DNA of 64,000 nucleotides from Diplonema papillatum (Eukaryota > Euglenozoa > Diplonemea > Diplonemida > Diplonemidae): NCBI GenBank assembly GCA_030068145.1, contig JAPJBO010001133.1, forward strand, positions 1 to 64,000, read 5' to 3'. Position 1 is the stretch's first letter; each line of letters begins with the position of its first letter. Made by a program: the position numbers and the translations under genes. Below are positions 29,782 to 39,543 of this stretch, piece after piece. The notes under the pieces were generated by a model. It ran no database searches, was not told the origin of the DNA, and worked only from the letters and a program-made list of their open reading frames with translations.

Positions 29782-32700
29782 TCAAGCTCTGGAGCTTTTG
29801 GTGTACTGGCGGTGGAAGCGGCTGGAATGAAGCACCCTTGCAAGCAGGAGGCGCATCAGGATAACTGAAACTGCGAAATGGGCAAATGCGAGTGCAATAG
29901 CCTCGAACGGTCGAGTCATAGCTAATTCCATAATTTCGTGCTCGAGGCCAAAGGCGACAGGTGTGTATGGTGCACCACATAGCAAAACGACAACAGCGGT
30001 AATAATCCATTGCTGGACGCGGGTGAGGTTCCACGGCTCGGGGTAGTCTCGGCTGACCGAACGGAGAACATGAAGCAAATGAAAGTCGGTGTCAATGCGG
30101 CGGCAAAACCAGGCCAGGCGAAATAGAGCATTCGGTGGAGTGATAGGCCACGGCAACTTCCCTCCCAAAGCCGCCTTCCACTTGACGTTGTCTTGGATTA
30201 TGCCTGGGGCACGAAGGATCTGCATGATGCGGAACGCGGCGTGACCGAAGGACAGCAGCAGAGCCACATCGCCGTAGCCAGCAGCCAGCACCACCATGAT
30301 GAGGCCAATTGTTCCAGAAGTCGCATACGCGACGGCACCCTTGCGGTCAGCTCGGATCTTGCAGACAAGACCGGAAAAAACAGCAGTCGTAAGGCCTCCA
30401 CATGTCAACGTGATGCGAGCGAAATCGTAACCAATCCACATGGGCATGGTTGTGGCAAGGAGGACGACTCCGAGATGGGCGCTGAGTCCGGCATATCCCA
30501 GGGCACTTGACGGTGTTGGGCCTTCCATCGAGCGGGCGAACAGTGTTGTCAGCGGGAACTGGCTGGACTTGAAGAAGGCGGCCAGCAGTAGGCCTGCTGC
30601 CACGATCTGGCCGGGGTCGACGATACCAAGGGCAGCTATTTGTGCCGGGACTTCAGCTCCAGGGGCGGCAAAAATGGCTGCCATCAACATGCAGAAGTCC
30701 GAAAGGCGGTAGCCGGCAAAAACAAATGTCGTGTTGTTGCGGACTGTAGGACGCTCGTTGTAGATCCCAATGAGGAACACTGAGGCAAACCCAAAGAGGG
30801 ACCATCCATTGAGAGCTGCCATCAGGGTCGGAGCTGTGGCAACAATGTTGAACCCAAAGAGCAGTGCAACTGTTAGAGCTTGGAAGCGAGGGTACACGTA
30901 CTCGCCATGGAGGTACTGGCGGGAAAAGGCAAGCACTGGCAGCGACAGGGCAGTGGCGCATGTAGCGATGATAGCACCCCGTGGATTGGACAGGAGCAAA
31001 TCAAGGGACATGGCATCTAGAAAAGCACCCACAGAGACGGCGGTGGTTGCGCCATCGAGCAACCCGTATTGAAGCGCAATCGGGCCAACCCAGGCAAACA
31101 ACATTCCGATGGTGGCAGCACGGTAGAATAGAGTCTCCTTCCTTGCCAATGCGTAGCCAAAACGCTGATGATGTGTGTAGTCCACGATGATATCTGAAGT
31201 TTCCGACGAGATTGGAATATACTTACCGTTGTGCTGCTTCAAAAACTGGTTTGTTTCCGGGTCACGCACAATGACTTTGACCCATTCGTTACGAACTATG
31301 TTCATCAGATTGGGATTCCGCTTCAAAACCTTTTCCAATCGGTCGACTGGAGAGTCAATGAAATAGTGCGACCTGCTCGGGGTGTGCATCTCAGTCATTT
31401 GTGACGGCAGACCAAGTCGCAAGTCACCAGTAGTTCCTTGGAGAACGCCAATGTTTCCGACAACATTCAGAGGTACTTTGGTGCCAGCACCGTGGACCTT
31501 CACATTAGCGGTGGAGAAAAAGTACTCGAGGTTGATACCGGAGCCAACCAACAATGCCGGGGTAAGCACACGCTCGAGGCTCGTGCCATTGTCGTCGTCC
31601 TCAAATGGGTCGTAGGATGATAGGAAGGCTCGGCGATCGAGGAAACGATTCTTGGTCAGGTCGCGGCGGCCAACTATGACAGCAACATTAGTGGCATGGT
31701 TCAGCTCTGGACGTATCTGTGACAGCTCGGTGGATCTGTTCTTCGTATGCTCCTGAGCGTCTTCAGGGTTAGCAAACTGATGCTGGAAGAACCGTTTTGA
31801 CCGCTCCAAAGCATTCTGCGCACCAGCCAAGCGAAGAATGCGCTTTGTTTGAGCGAAGCGGGTTTTGTGAGACTCTGGGACCGCATCTTGATCATAGAAG
31901 TCCACCACATCTGAGGTTGTATTGTGATTCCCGGCCACGAAATGCGTATCGTCTGGAATGTGAATGTCGTGTTTCGACGCTAGCATCGCACGAATTCGAA
32001 CGTCGTTACCGAACTGAGCACATAGGCGCGCATTCGGGCCGCCATCTTGTCCTTGGCAGGCTCCACACTGGTATGCGTTGTGGTATGGATTGTTGCGACT
32101 CGTTGAACCGTGGCCCATGACAACGATCAGAGGCGCAAGACGGTTCCGTGCACCAATGTCTTTGATGACACGTGCTAAGAGCTCAGCCGCTTCTTCCTCA
32201 GAGAAGTCTGTCTTGAACACAGTGTGCATTTTCGGCAGGACTGCATTTTCAAACTTATCGTTGAGTCTGCGCTTGAGCGTTGGGGCATAAGGAGTTACGA
32301 ACAGCCGCATGCAGGAGATCGGGGCTGCAAAGCATAGCAGTAACGACAGCACAGGAGAAAAGGAGAAGCGCTCCCACAACACAGAGATTTGGGCTAGGGC
32401 CTTTTGTCGTGATTGCAGCTTCTGGTTATCATCTTTCCAGTCAGGGTGCTCAATCTCTTGCAGTGTATGCTTCAGTGTGTAAACACTGTGGCCGACAGGG
32501 GCTTGCACTAGCTGTTCCCGACCATCCCACGGTTTGTATAGAAATGGTAGCCCAAAGAATCCTGGCACTCCGAAAGTTTCGATGTGGATTGGGTTTGCCT
32601 CTTCTATGTGCCGACGAAATGATTCCTCTCGATCATCGATGCAAGCCCAGACCTGCAGTTTTGGGCGAATTGTGCTCGGTTTCGCCACCTCTCGGTCTCC

Positions 32701-33828
32701 GATGGCTTCTAACAGTGCTTGCTCAATATTTGCTTCATATGACTCACGCCACTCTGCTTGTTGATCTACGTACGCAATGGCGCTGGTGTGTGGCATCCAC
32801 AGGTCATCTCCTTTGCTCCCCGACTTTTTCTTTCTCAGTTTTGGAGCCGATTTGATCCATTCTGCCAGCTCATCCTTCGATTTGCCGAGCTTCCCACAAA
32901 TAGACGTGATTGAACTCCGCATCAAAATTGCCCTGACAGCCATGAGATCCACAAGACGAACAGCCGTACCATCCGGCGCTTCATCTGGATGTCTGGCCAT
33001 CCGATCAAACATCGCGGCCCAGCCACGCACCTCCAGTAGTGACGCTCGTATCGAGTCTGTTATTTCATTCTTCGGAATGCCAAAGTATTGCAAATACTTG
33101 TAAACGATGCGCTCCGCAACATGAGCATCAGCGGCCTGCTGTTGTTCTTCACCCTCCAAGTGATTATTCTTGTTCAACTCATCGAGAGCGGTTCTGGCGG
33201 TAGAACGAGCGAGCCGGCGCCAAGGTGCTAGGCCTAGACCCTCCAATGTAGCGAAGAAATAGAGAAACCCACGATTGAGATTGGTAGACCGCCACTTCAC
33301 CGCACCTCGATCGAGAAATGACATTGCGAGGTCGGATATTGCCTCGTTGACACGCTTTCGAGGGTCGATATGCATAAGTTCGAAGGCACGCTCACCGGAC
33401 GTCATGTAGCGCTCAAGTTCGTGGACATGTTTCACCGCATCAGTAAAGGGCATGTGCTCGAACCGCTCGAGCGGGTTGTGATGGACGAACCTTTCCAAGA
33501 TGGGCTGTCCTGGGAGGACCCGCGTTGCCTCATCGAGGCCATTCCGAATAAGATCCAGTTCGGCTTCTGTTAACTCCTTCACGGGCGGTGATTTGCTGCA
33601 AAACTCCTTTTCCTCAGCATCAACGTGCTGGGGCTGACACACGGCAGAAGATGGTGTCGCACCGGTAAGTGGCACTTTGTTTGCATGTATTGTCATAGAC
33701 TCATTGCTTTCTGCGCTTTTATTGCTACAACTTGCGGCCGTGGAGCTGCGTGCACGGGTCATCCATGACTGCAATGCCCTGTTGTCACGTGGGCGAAGTG
33801 AGGTGGTGACGACACCAAGGCGCCGCAT
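29782..33828 (-). CDS. DabA-DabB fusion, putative inorganic-carbon uptake protein
   Basis: One 1,348-codon exon from ATG to stop. Residues about 80-880 are DabA (DUF2309/UPF0753), the carbonic-anhydrase-like subunit. The four zinc/catalytic residues are present: Cys396 and Asp398 in WACIDDRE, His573 in MGHGSTSRNNP, Cys588 in YQCGACQG, with spacing close to the bacterial enzyme. Residues about 895-1335 are a polytopic NuoL/DabB-type proton-channel subunit, with FFKSSQFPLTTLFARSMEGP (Lys1087) and PTPSSALGYAG. In bacteria these are normally two proteins that couple ion flow to trapping of CO2 as bicarbonate. The first ~35 residues are Arg/Ser-rich with one acid, like an organelle presequence. 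Lack of introns and a prokaryotic family suggest horizontal transfer (inference). Confidence 0.92.
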   Translation of the reverse strand: MRRLGVVTTSLRPRDNRALQSWMTRARSSTAASCSNKSAESNESMTIHANKVPLTGATPSSAVCQPQHVDAEEKEFCSKSPPVKELTEAELDLIRNGLDEATRVLPGQPILERFVHHNPLERFEHMPFTDAVKHVHELERYMTSGERAFELMHIDPRKRVNEAISDLAMSFLDRGAVKWRSTNLNRGFLYFFATLEGLGLAPWRRLARSTARTALDELNKNNHLEGEEQQQAADAHVAERIVYKYLQYFGIPKNEITDSIRASLLEVRGWAAMFDRMARHPDEAPDGTAVRLVDLMAVRAILMRSSITSICGKLGKSKDELAEWIKSAPKLRKKKSGSKGDDLWMPHTSAIAYVDQQAEWRESYEANIEQALLEAIGDREVAKPSTIRPKLQVWACIDDREESFRRHIEEANPIHIETFGVPGFFGLPFLYKPWDGREQLVQAPVGHSVYTLKHTLQEIEHPDWKDDNQKLQSRQKALAQISVLWERFSFSPVLSLLLCFAAPISCMRLFVTPYAPTLKRRLNDKFENAVLPKMHTVFKTDFSEEEAAELLARVIKDIGARNRLAPLIVVMGHGSTSRNNPYHNAYQCGACQGQDGGPNARLCAQFGNDVRIRAMLASKHDIHIPDDTHFVAGNHNTTSDVVDFYDQDAVPESHKTRFAQTKRILRLAGAQNALERSKRFFQHQFANPEDAQEHTKNRSTELSQIRPELNHATNVAVIVGRRDLTKNRFLDRRAFLSSYDPFEDDDNGTSLERVLTPALLVGSGINLEYFFSTANVKVHGAGTKVPLNVVGNIGVLQGTTGDLRLGLPSQMTEMHTPSRSHYFIDSPVDRLEKVLKRNPNLMNIVRNEWVKVIVRDPETNQFLKQHNGKYIPISSETSDIIVDYTHHQRFGYALARKETLFYRAATIGMLFAWVGPIALQYGLLDGATTAVSVGAFLDAMSLDLLLSNPRGAIIATCATALSLPVLAFSRQYLHGEYVYPRFQALTVALLFGFNIVATAPTLMAALNGWSLFGFASVFLIGIYNERPTVRNNTTFVFAGYRLSDFCMLMAAIFAAPGAEVPAQIAALGIVDPGQIVAAGLLLAAFFKSSQFPLTTLFARSMEGPTPSSALGYAGLSAHLGVVLLATTMPMWIGYDFARITLTCGGLTTAVFSGLVCKIRADRKGAVAYATSGTIGLIMVVLAAGYGDVALLLSFGHAAFRIMQILRAPGIIQDNVKWKAALGGKLPWPITPPNALFRLAWFCRRIDTDFHLLHVLRSVSRDYPEPWNLTRVQQWIITAVVVLLCGAPYTPVAFGLEHEIMELAMTRPFEAIALAFAHFAVSVILMRLLLARVLHSSRFHRQYTKSSRA

Positions 33829-34348
33829 ATTATTACTTCTTTCACTTTCAACTTTCTTTCAACCTTTATGCTAGTCTGAAAACAGCAGCAGGACTGTTTG
33901 ACGACAGTAGTGCTGCGGGCACTGCACTTAGAAAACTAAAGATCGGACTCCTACCGCCCTCAGACACTCACTTAGAATTCTGCCAGTGCGGGGTCTTTCC
34001 GCCTAACTGTCCTATCGAAGGTACAACAAGACAGGTTCTTCAGCAACACTGCAGCATCAATTACACAGCATCAGTAATCAACAGTGAAAGGCTGGATGAG
34101 TTCAGTTGAATGTTAGGAAGCTAACAAGCAGCTTTTTGAGATGAAGACGGAAGCAAGAGATGAATGCGGTTCCATTAGCTACTCGTTGTTTGCATAATGA
34201 GCCTTTCAAACCGGAACGAGTGCGGAATACAACGCCGTTCGAGACAGGCATGACCTCCACTTGACCTATGCTAGCTTGCTAATGAGTGTGTGTGGTTGGC
34301 AGTGTCAGTGTCTGTGCTTGGAGACCTTATTGACGTAAATGTTGTACA
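33829..34348. promoter_or_regulatory. Upstream region of the DabA-DabB gene
   Basis: About 520 bp between the DabA-DabB start codon (33,828) and the next minus-strand ORF. It contains a short CT-rich tract directly upstream of the start (TTCTTTCACTTTCAACTTTC on the plus strand). No TATA box or repeat can be defined with confidence, so its role as promoter is inferred from position. Confidence 0.3.
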
Positions 34349-34861
34349 TCAATCACATACATCGCACACAAATTCGTCAATGTTACAGCAGGGCCATATT
34401 ACAGAAGGATGCATGCGGTGCATGAGGGGGGCAAGGAGAGATGGTAACTCATTTAATAAAACTAACGCGGTGTTCTCGCTGGCTATGAACGAGAAGATTA
34501 GGAATAGCACATCGGAAGGAAGTTGTGCGGTGACCGGCAATGTGCGCAATGTATAGAGCTTGTTGCGTAGTTTCTGCTGTTTAGTCAGGTAGCGAGGTGG
34601 AATACTCCGCAACCATTTGTTAAAGGTGTGTGCCGTACGCGTCCCTATCCTGCTCTGCCACCAGCAGGCTTTTTCATTGAAAGCAACTGCACCGGGTACA
34701 GTTGATAAGACATGAATTGCCTCGAGGTGGAGGCGCATGAGAGCATAAGCAGGTGGTAGATCACAAGGCTCTTGCTGCTGCAACCAACTGCAGATATCAG
34801 TGCAAATTTTGAATCCTGCTGTCGGTAAGGAAAACCAGACTAAACTCGGAACCACAGCCAT
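34349..34861 (-). CDS. F-box-like hypothetical protein
   Basis: 170 codons with a good ATG context (CATCCATGGCTG). Residues about 113-145 (LPSDVLFLIFSFIASENTAL) resemble the start of an F-box (LPxDVLxxIFSFL). If so, the protein could act as a substrate adaptor in SCF ubiquitin ligases. The N-terminal ~100 residues are helical-looking with no known motif. The motif is short and the match is by eye, so the family is tentative. It could also be one exon of a larger gene. Confidence 0.45.
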   Translation of the reverse strand: MAVVPSLVWFSLPTAGFKICTDICSWLQQQEPCDLPPAYALMRLHLEAIHVLSTVPGAVAFNEKACWWQSRIGTRTAHTFNKWLRSIPPRYLTKQQKLRNKLYTLRTLPVTAQLPSDVLFLIFSFIASENTALVLLNELPSLLAPLMHRMHPSVIWPCCNIDEFVCDVCD

Positions 34862-35172
34862 GGATGTACCTGTTGGGGAGGGTGTTGTGGCGTGCCAAGT
34901 TGACGTTGTCTAGGAAAAACCGCTTCAAAACGAAAAGAAGAGGCAAAAGAGGCGCACTGATGAGTGATGCCAAGTTCACGGCGAGACACTACAAGTCGAC
35001 CATCCTTTGAGAACTGGAGAAGAGTAACACGAGGATTGCGCCAATGACAACGTGGTGACTAAGTCACCCTCATCGCTCAGCACGGCTGCACATTCCCAAA
35101 GGTGGATCACGGTGCCGGGTGAGCGCGTTTTTTCTGGAGACGAACTGAGATTCGTGCAACACGCTGGAGTTG

Positions 35173-35834
35173 ATGCTTCGTGAAATGGTCTCTACGTTAC
35201 TCGCAGTTGGAGAAGACTCGGTTCACTCAAAGTCTCTCCGCATAAGCGATCCCCAGCATGGCCAGGAGATTTCGATTGAAGGTAGCAGCGACGTCTACAC
35301 GTACCCTGACAATTCCTCACTGGCACCACGTTCGTGTACGGCTACTCTCAGGGGGCAGGGATTCCTGTCACTGGTGCTTCCTGTATGCCCCTCCCCCAAC
35401 GGGCTCTGCACACGTTATATAACGTTTGCCTTGGAGTGGGGGAAACCTGAAGTGACGCGGTCTGCCTACGCGCGGGATCTCAAGCAATGGGTTGACACTT
35501 CGCTCTGCAAGAACCCAGCCCAACTTTGATGAGGGAGCTGAAAAAAAGTCATTTCTTTCTGAATGGTGCTTCACTTTCCACAAATTCTTTTTTGTTTCAG
35601 TCCAATGTAGTGTTAACCACCTGGACCAAAAATATCGGGGAGCACGGGGAGTTTCGGAGAATTACCTTCGTGTGGCCACTTTCCCTGCAGCGGCCCTGGC
35701 GCACTGCTGGCCCCTCAAGGTGGAACATCTTCTTGCCCAAACCAAAACCCAGAGAAGGAATTGGCGAGTTTGACATAAGAATGGCAAACTCGTGGTACCG
35801 AACGTTGCAACCACAAACCAGAAGAGCCAGATGA
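35173..35834 (+). CDS. Hypothetical two-exon protein on the plus strand
   Basis: Exon 1 runs from ATG at 35,173 to about 35,491 (...DLKQW). A candidate donor GTTGAC follows. The acceptor after TTTTTTGTTTCAG at about 35,600 opens an in-phase exon (SNVVLTTWTKN...) to the stop at about 35,834. Together this gives about 185 residues. I recognise no domain. The pyrimidine-rich acceptor and phase match are the main support. A 57-bp direct duplication (about 35,806-35,918, GCAACCACAAACCAGAAGAG) overlaps the 3' end. Confidence 0.35.
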
Positions 35835-36137
35835 TGGTTGAATGCCTCAACGACTGGCTAGTGCAACCACAAACCAGAAGAGCCAGATGATAGTTGAATG
35901 CCTCAACGACTGGCTAGGAGTCCAAGCTACAGTTGGTAGATGCATCCGACTTCTGTGTTAAGAAACACCCTGAGCTGTGGTAGAACTGGCTTTGCAACCT
36001 CTCAGGGGGTAGAACTGGTTTTACGACATCTTGAGGGGCAGAACTGGTTTCACGACTTTCAAGACCCGAGACCCCCTCTGCACGCCGGACACTATGCGCC
36101 AAAGTCTTACCTGGCGCGTTCCCTTGACGGTTTTCGT

Positions 36138-36698
36138 TTATAAAACATCTTTAAATGTTTCGGGAAAAGCATTGCGCATACCTGTCAAAGTAGCGGCGAC
36201 CCAAACAGCACAAGCTGTTTTTAGAATGCTCAACCCTACTGCATGTCCCCTGTACAAACGAGAACCCACAGTGGCCACAATAGCCACGGGCGCGACAACT
36301 GTCAAACAGCTTACAAGACACCACAACAACAGGACTACAATGAGGCCAGTCTGGGCCAGAAAGGCTATAAAGGTCAAGGGGAAAAGCAAAAAAGCCAGCA
36401 CATTTCGCACAAAACAGTCAGGTGAAGGTCCTGATATGCTGTCGATTCCAATTTCCGATCTTCGTAGGGGTTGTCGAAAAGTCGTGTAACCACCGAGCTG
36501 CAGAAACCCAATTACCTGCTGCACTACAGTTTCTGCAATGCCAACTCCAACTGCCGTCAAGAACTTGTCTGTCAATCGACCACAATAGAGTATCCCAGTG
36601 TCCAGCCACTCAACAGCATGACTCACCAGACAGGTCGGATTTGAACTCGTTGCAGTCCCAGCAAATGTTGTGGTGTACCTTCTGCGTTTGATTGGCAT
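36138..36698 (-). CDS. Small multi-pass membrane protein, unknown function
   Basis: 186 codons from an ATG (residues MPIKRRRYTTT). A basic N-terminus and a 95-residue soluble-looking part precede hydrophobic segments at about 99-117, 119-143 and 152-173, so two or three transmembrane helices are likely. No family is recognised. No competing frame of similar quality exists on either strand. Confidence 0.5.
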   Translation of the reverse strand: MPIKRRRYTTTFAGTATSSNPTCLVSHAVEWLDTGILYCGRLTDKFLTAVGVGIAETVVQQVIGFLQLGGYTTFRQPLRRSEIGIDSISGPSPDCFVRNVLAFLLFPLTFIAFLAQTGLIVVLLLWCLVSCLTVVAPVAIVATVGSRLYRGHAVGLSILKTACAVWVAATLTGMRNAFPETFKDVL

Positions 36699-37369
36699 TC
36701 TCGGGTGGTCTCGCTCTTAGAACAGGAGCACATGCTTTTGCCGCTGTCTACCTTCCTTGTCTGGCAGGAACCTGGTGGGGCGGTGAATGTGTCAATGTTG
36801 AAGGAAATGAGCAGCATGGCACGGAGTACACATGGCATCTCTTGGCAATCAATTCAGGCAACTCCATCTTTCTCATGAAATTTCCCACCAAGACGCTGGC
36901 CGCCGCCATAGGTCACATACTACAAACGTAGTATGACTTGGACTTAGATATCACTGAACTTGTACCCGAACTTTACTGTAACCCGGACTGCTGCCTTTCA
37001 ATCTCACTGGGCGCCGGCCTTTACCGCGCGCACATACTTTTGATGAGCAAATTTCTTTGCAGAAAAATTCTTGATCAGGTTCAGATGTGCCCCACGAGTT
37101 CAATAAAAGGGCACTCTCTACGTCCCCAGCGGTAGAAACATGCTGGAGTCGCCAGCTATCCGAGTACAAAATGTTCCCCAGCCACGCTCTGGCCTATTAC
37201 CAAGCATTTTTCCAGAAATGAACGAGTAAACTCATAACAACATGTATGAGGAACAAACATGAGACAGCTAGAACAAGGTGTCCTCTTGCGTGACGGTTTG
37301 GTTGAACTAAAGATTGCATAAACAATTCTAAACTTCTGTTTTAGAAGTAAGTCTCGGGTCCATTTCCGG
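36699..37369. other. Intergenic, nothing recognised
   Basis: Only short overlapping frames are present. No repeat or RNA gene was seen. Confidence 0.4.
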
Positions 37370-38176
37370 TCACGGTATCACTGAGCAATTCACATCCACA
37401 GTTTCAAAGCCACCAGAATGTTGGGTTTGGACAACCTCTCCAGATTCTTGATACTTCTGAATCGAAGGACCAACGTGAACATTTCTCTTAGATTGTTGTA
37501 ACATGTACAGCTCCTGTTGTTGCTGTTGCAGGTAGTGTCTTTGCTGCTGAATCTCAGCTTTTGTTTGCTCCAAATAATGCAGGTGTTGTTTGGTGCGCCC
37601 GTTGTCACTGGAAGCCTTTGACCAGTGTTCATTGCCCAAGTCGCCCATTTCTCGCTCAGTTCTTGTATCAGTTTCTGTATCATTTCCGTAATCATCTCGC
37701 TGGAAAGCGAAAGCGACAGGGGGCATTTTTCCTGTGCGCATGTTTTCGAAGGCACAGTATAGGTCATCAACTGAGTAGATGGGAAGTCCAGCCCAGGTTT
37801 GATGTTTCGGAAACCTTTCCTGCAAGAAGAAAAACCAATCGACGAGATCGGCTTCTGTCAGTGCCTCAAGATCCAAGGTTCTTTCCGCTGTGATGATACT
37901 GAAACAGAGGTCTTGTCGCATCACTTTATCCAAATGCCGTCGGTGGGCCCGGGTCAAGGGACCAAGTTGGATTGCAAGTACGTCCCTAAATTCTATTCTT
38001 ACTTCTGTAGCGCTTATTTTGCTTCGAAGCTTCGAGCGCGAGTGCACATCGTCTTTACTCACCATAATGGCCGTTGTGCCCAGTAGGGCGACTCGTTTGA
38101 GCTGACGCCTAGCAGTGGCAAATGCAGCTTTCCACATGACATGCCCTCGTTGCAGGCGATGTAGACGTGCCTCCAC
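37370..38176 (-). CDS. PH-like domain protein with Gln-rich coiled coil
   Basis: A frame of 268 codons. Residues about 55-122 look like the second half of a pleckstrin-homology fold: IEFRDVLAIQLG, then the strand CFSIITAERTLDLEA and the closing helix DLVDWFFFLQERF with the typical tryptophan. Residues about 190-235 are Gln-rich and probably coiled coil (IQQQRHYLQQQQQELYML). PH domains bind phosphoinositides or proteins; the ligand is unknown. The frame opens at GTG directly after an acceptor-like TTTCAG, so an upstream exon with the start codon is likely. The first ATG inside is at residue 14. Confidence 0.55.
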   Translation of the reverse strand: MEARLHRLQRGHVMWKAAFATARRQLKRVALLGTTAIMVSKDDVHSRSKLRSKISATEVRIEFRDVLAIQLGPLTRAHRRHLDKVMRQDLCFSIITAERTLDLEALTEADLVDWFFFLQERFPKHQTWAGLPIYSVDDLYCAFENMRTGKMPPVAFAFQRDDYGNDTETDTRTEREMGDLGNEHWSKASSDNGRTKQHLHYLEQTKAEIQQQRHYLQQQQQELYMLQQSKRNVHVGPSIQKYQESGEVVQTQHSGGFETVDVNCSVIP

Positions 38177-38356
38177 TGAAATGTCGCGCTGGTGGTGCTG
38201 TTCAGTTTTTAGAGTGAAAGTTCTTGTGTATAATGGCCAACACGAAGCTCTGACTTAGCTCACGTACAGAAAACAAACCAGAATTGGTTTTGTGGTTTTG
38301 GTACATCACATCATTTTTCAGGTCAATAGGAGCGAAAATTCTTCAAAGGTTTGTGT

Positions 38357-38512
38357 CTATATTGAAACACACACCACTTTTTCGGACTCGATGTAAATTA
38401 AGGCCAACTTGTCTCCACGCGCTCGGCGATGTGTTTCAACGAGCCAGAACATGATGAAAGCGGCAAGTAGGACAATAAGAATCGCAATGAATGCAGAAAA
38501 CCAGCCCGGCAT
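38357..38512 (-). CDS. Candidate 51-residue single-pass membrane microprotein
   Basis: The ATG in ACAATGCCG starts MPGWFSAFIAILIVLLAA and the hydrophobic segment continues for about 22 residues. It is followed by a basic, positive-inside-like stretch (THRRARGDK). The frame stays open upstream for 56 further codons without an ATG, so this may instead be the last exon of a longer protein. No family is known to me. Confidence 0.3.
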   Translation of the reverse strand: MPGWFSAFIAILIVLLAAFIMFWLVETHRRARGDKLALIYIESEKVVCVSI

Positions 38513-38680
38513 TGTGAATCGCAAAGAACTCGAACGCAGCCGCTCCCCTGGTTCCCTGGACCCTGGTACTCTACCTGTGTTTTTAGACTGCCAAACTCCG
38601 TTGTCTGATGTCTGATACGGATAAAATGCAAGTGGGACAGTCCAGCTACGTGTGACATCTACATAATCTTCTACCTCCAC

Positions 38681-39543
38681 ACCTCCACACCTCTCTTCAT
38701 CCTTGAGCTACAACATCTAAACTCTATCAGAATGAGGTAAATAAACCTAGCCGGGAAAGTGGAAGGGAACCTTCGAACGGCTGGGCAGACAGAAAACGAT
38801 TTGGAGAAACGTCAGAACGATAGCAGATAGAGAAAAGGCGGTCGATTCGCTTAGCGGCTGGTTGTAAGGGAGCTGAAAAGCTTGCTCTGTGAGAATTTAG
38901 AGACAACTGACACCGGCTAGCTTTTCGCCAGTACAAACGGCCGTCCGGGCAAGAGTGATGAACAAGCTCGTAGTCAGGGGAAAAGAAGACCGCGCCACAA
39001 AGCTAAGCTGGCACTTCAGTCGCTCAGAAAACAGCCAACGTGGGTGCAAGTCAAAGCAAGACTAAGTCGGTCAAGGAATTGATCCACGCGATAACTGTTT
39101 CGGAGTTCGGTTATGTATCTTTTGTTGCCGCTCTGTATTCAGTGCACTCTCCTCTTGCCACAGGAGATCTGACAAGGTTAACTAAACACTACTTCGTTTC
39201 CTAGTGAGGTTAGCTTGTGTTGATGACTGTGACACACTCAACATTGTGAAAGTGAGATGTTGACACCGGAGGAAACGCAATCCACCGCAATAAAAGCCAC
39301 GTCTCGGCAACCTGTAAAACAAGTGATCCGTCCGCGCTCAAGCCAAGTGTGATCTGATCATCAGGAGAAACACGATTTTCGACCAACTACTTGTGTCCAA
39401 AGACACCTAAAAAAAATGTAGAAAATAAATGCAGCGGAAAGGAAAAATGGCTGCCGTCCGGTTCAGCTGTGTTTCTCAGCTGTGCAGAGCACGTCTACTC
39501 CAGCCAAACTGCGAGTTAGAGCCCCCAGTATGGCAGGTCAGGG
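38681..39543. other. Intergenic region, no gene seen
   Basis: Short frames only, with no repeats of note. It probably includes the 3' UTR of the EDC4-like gene, which ends at 39,544. Confidence 0.4.

Noticed and set aside
29782-33828. Bacterial contamination as the source of the DabA-DabB gene
   Set aside because: It is on the same contiguous sequence as intron-bearing genes and eukaryotic transposons, and as a fused gene with a presequence-like start it does not resemble a bacterial operon. A chimeric assembly cannot be fully excluded.
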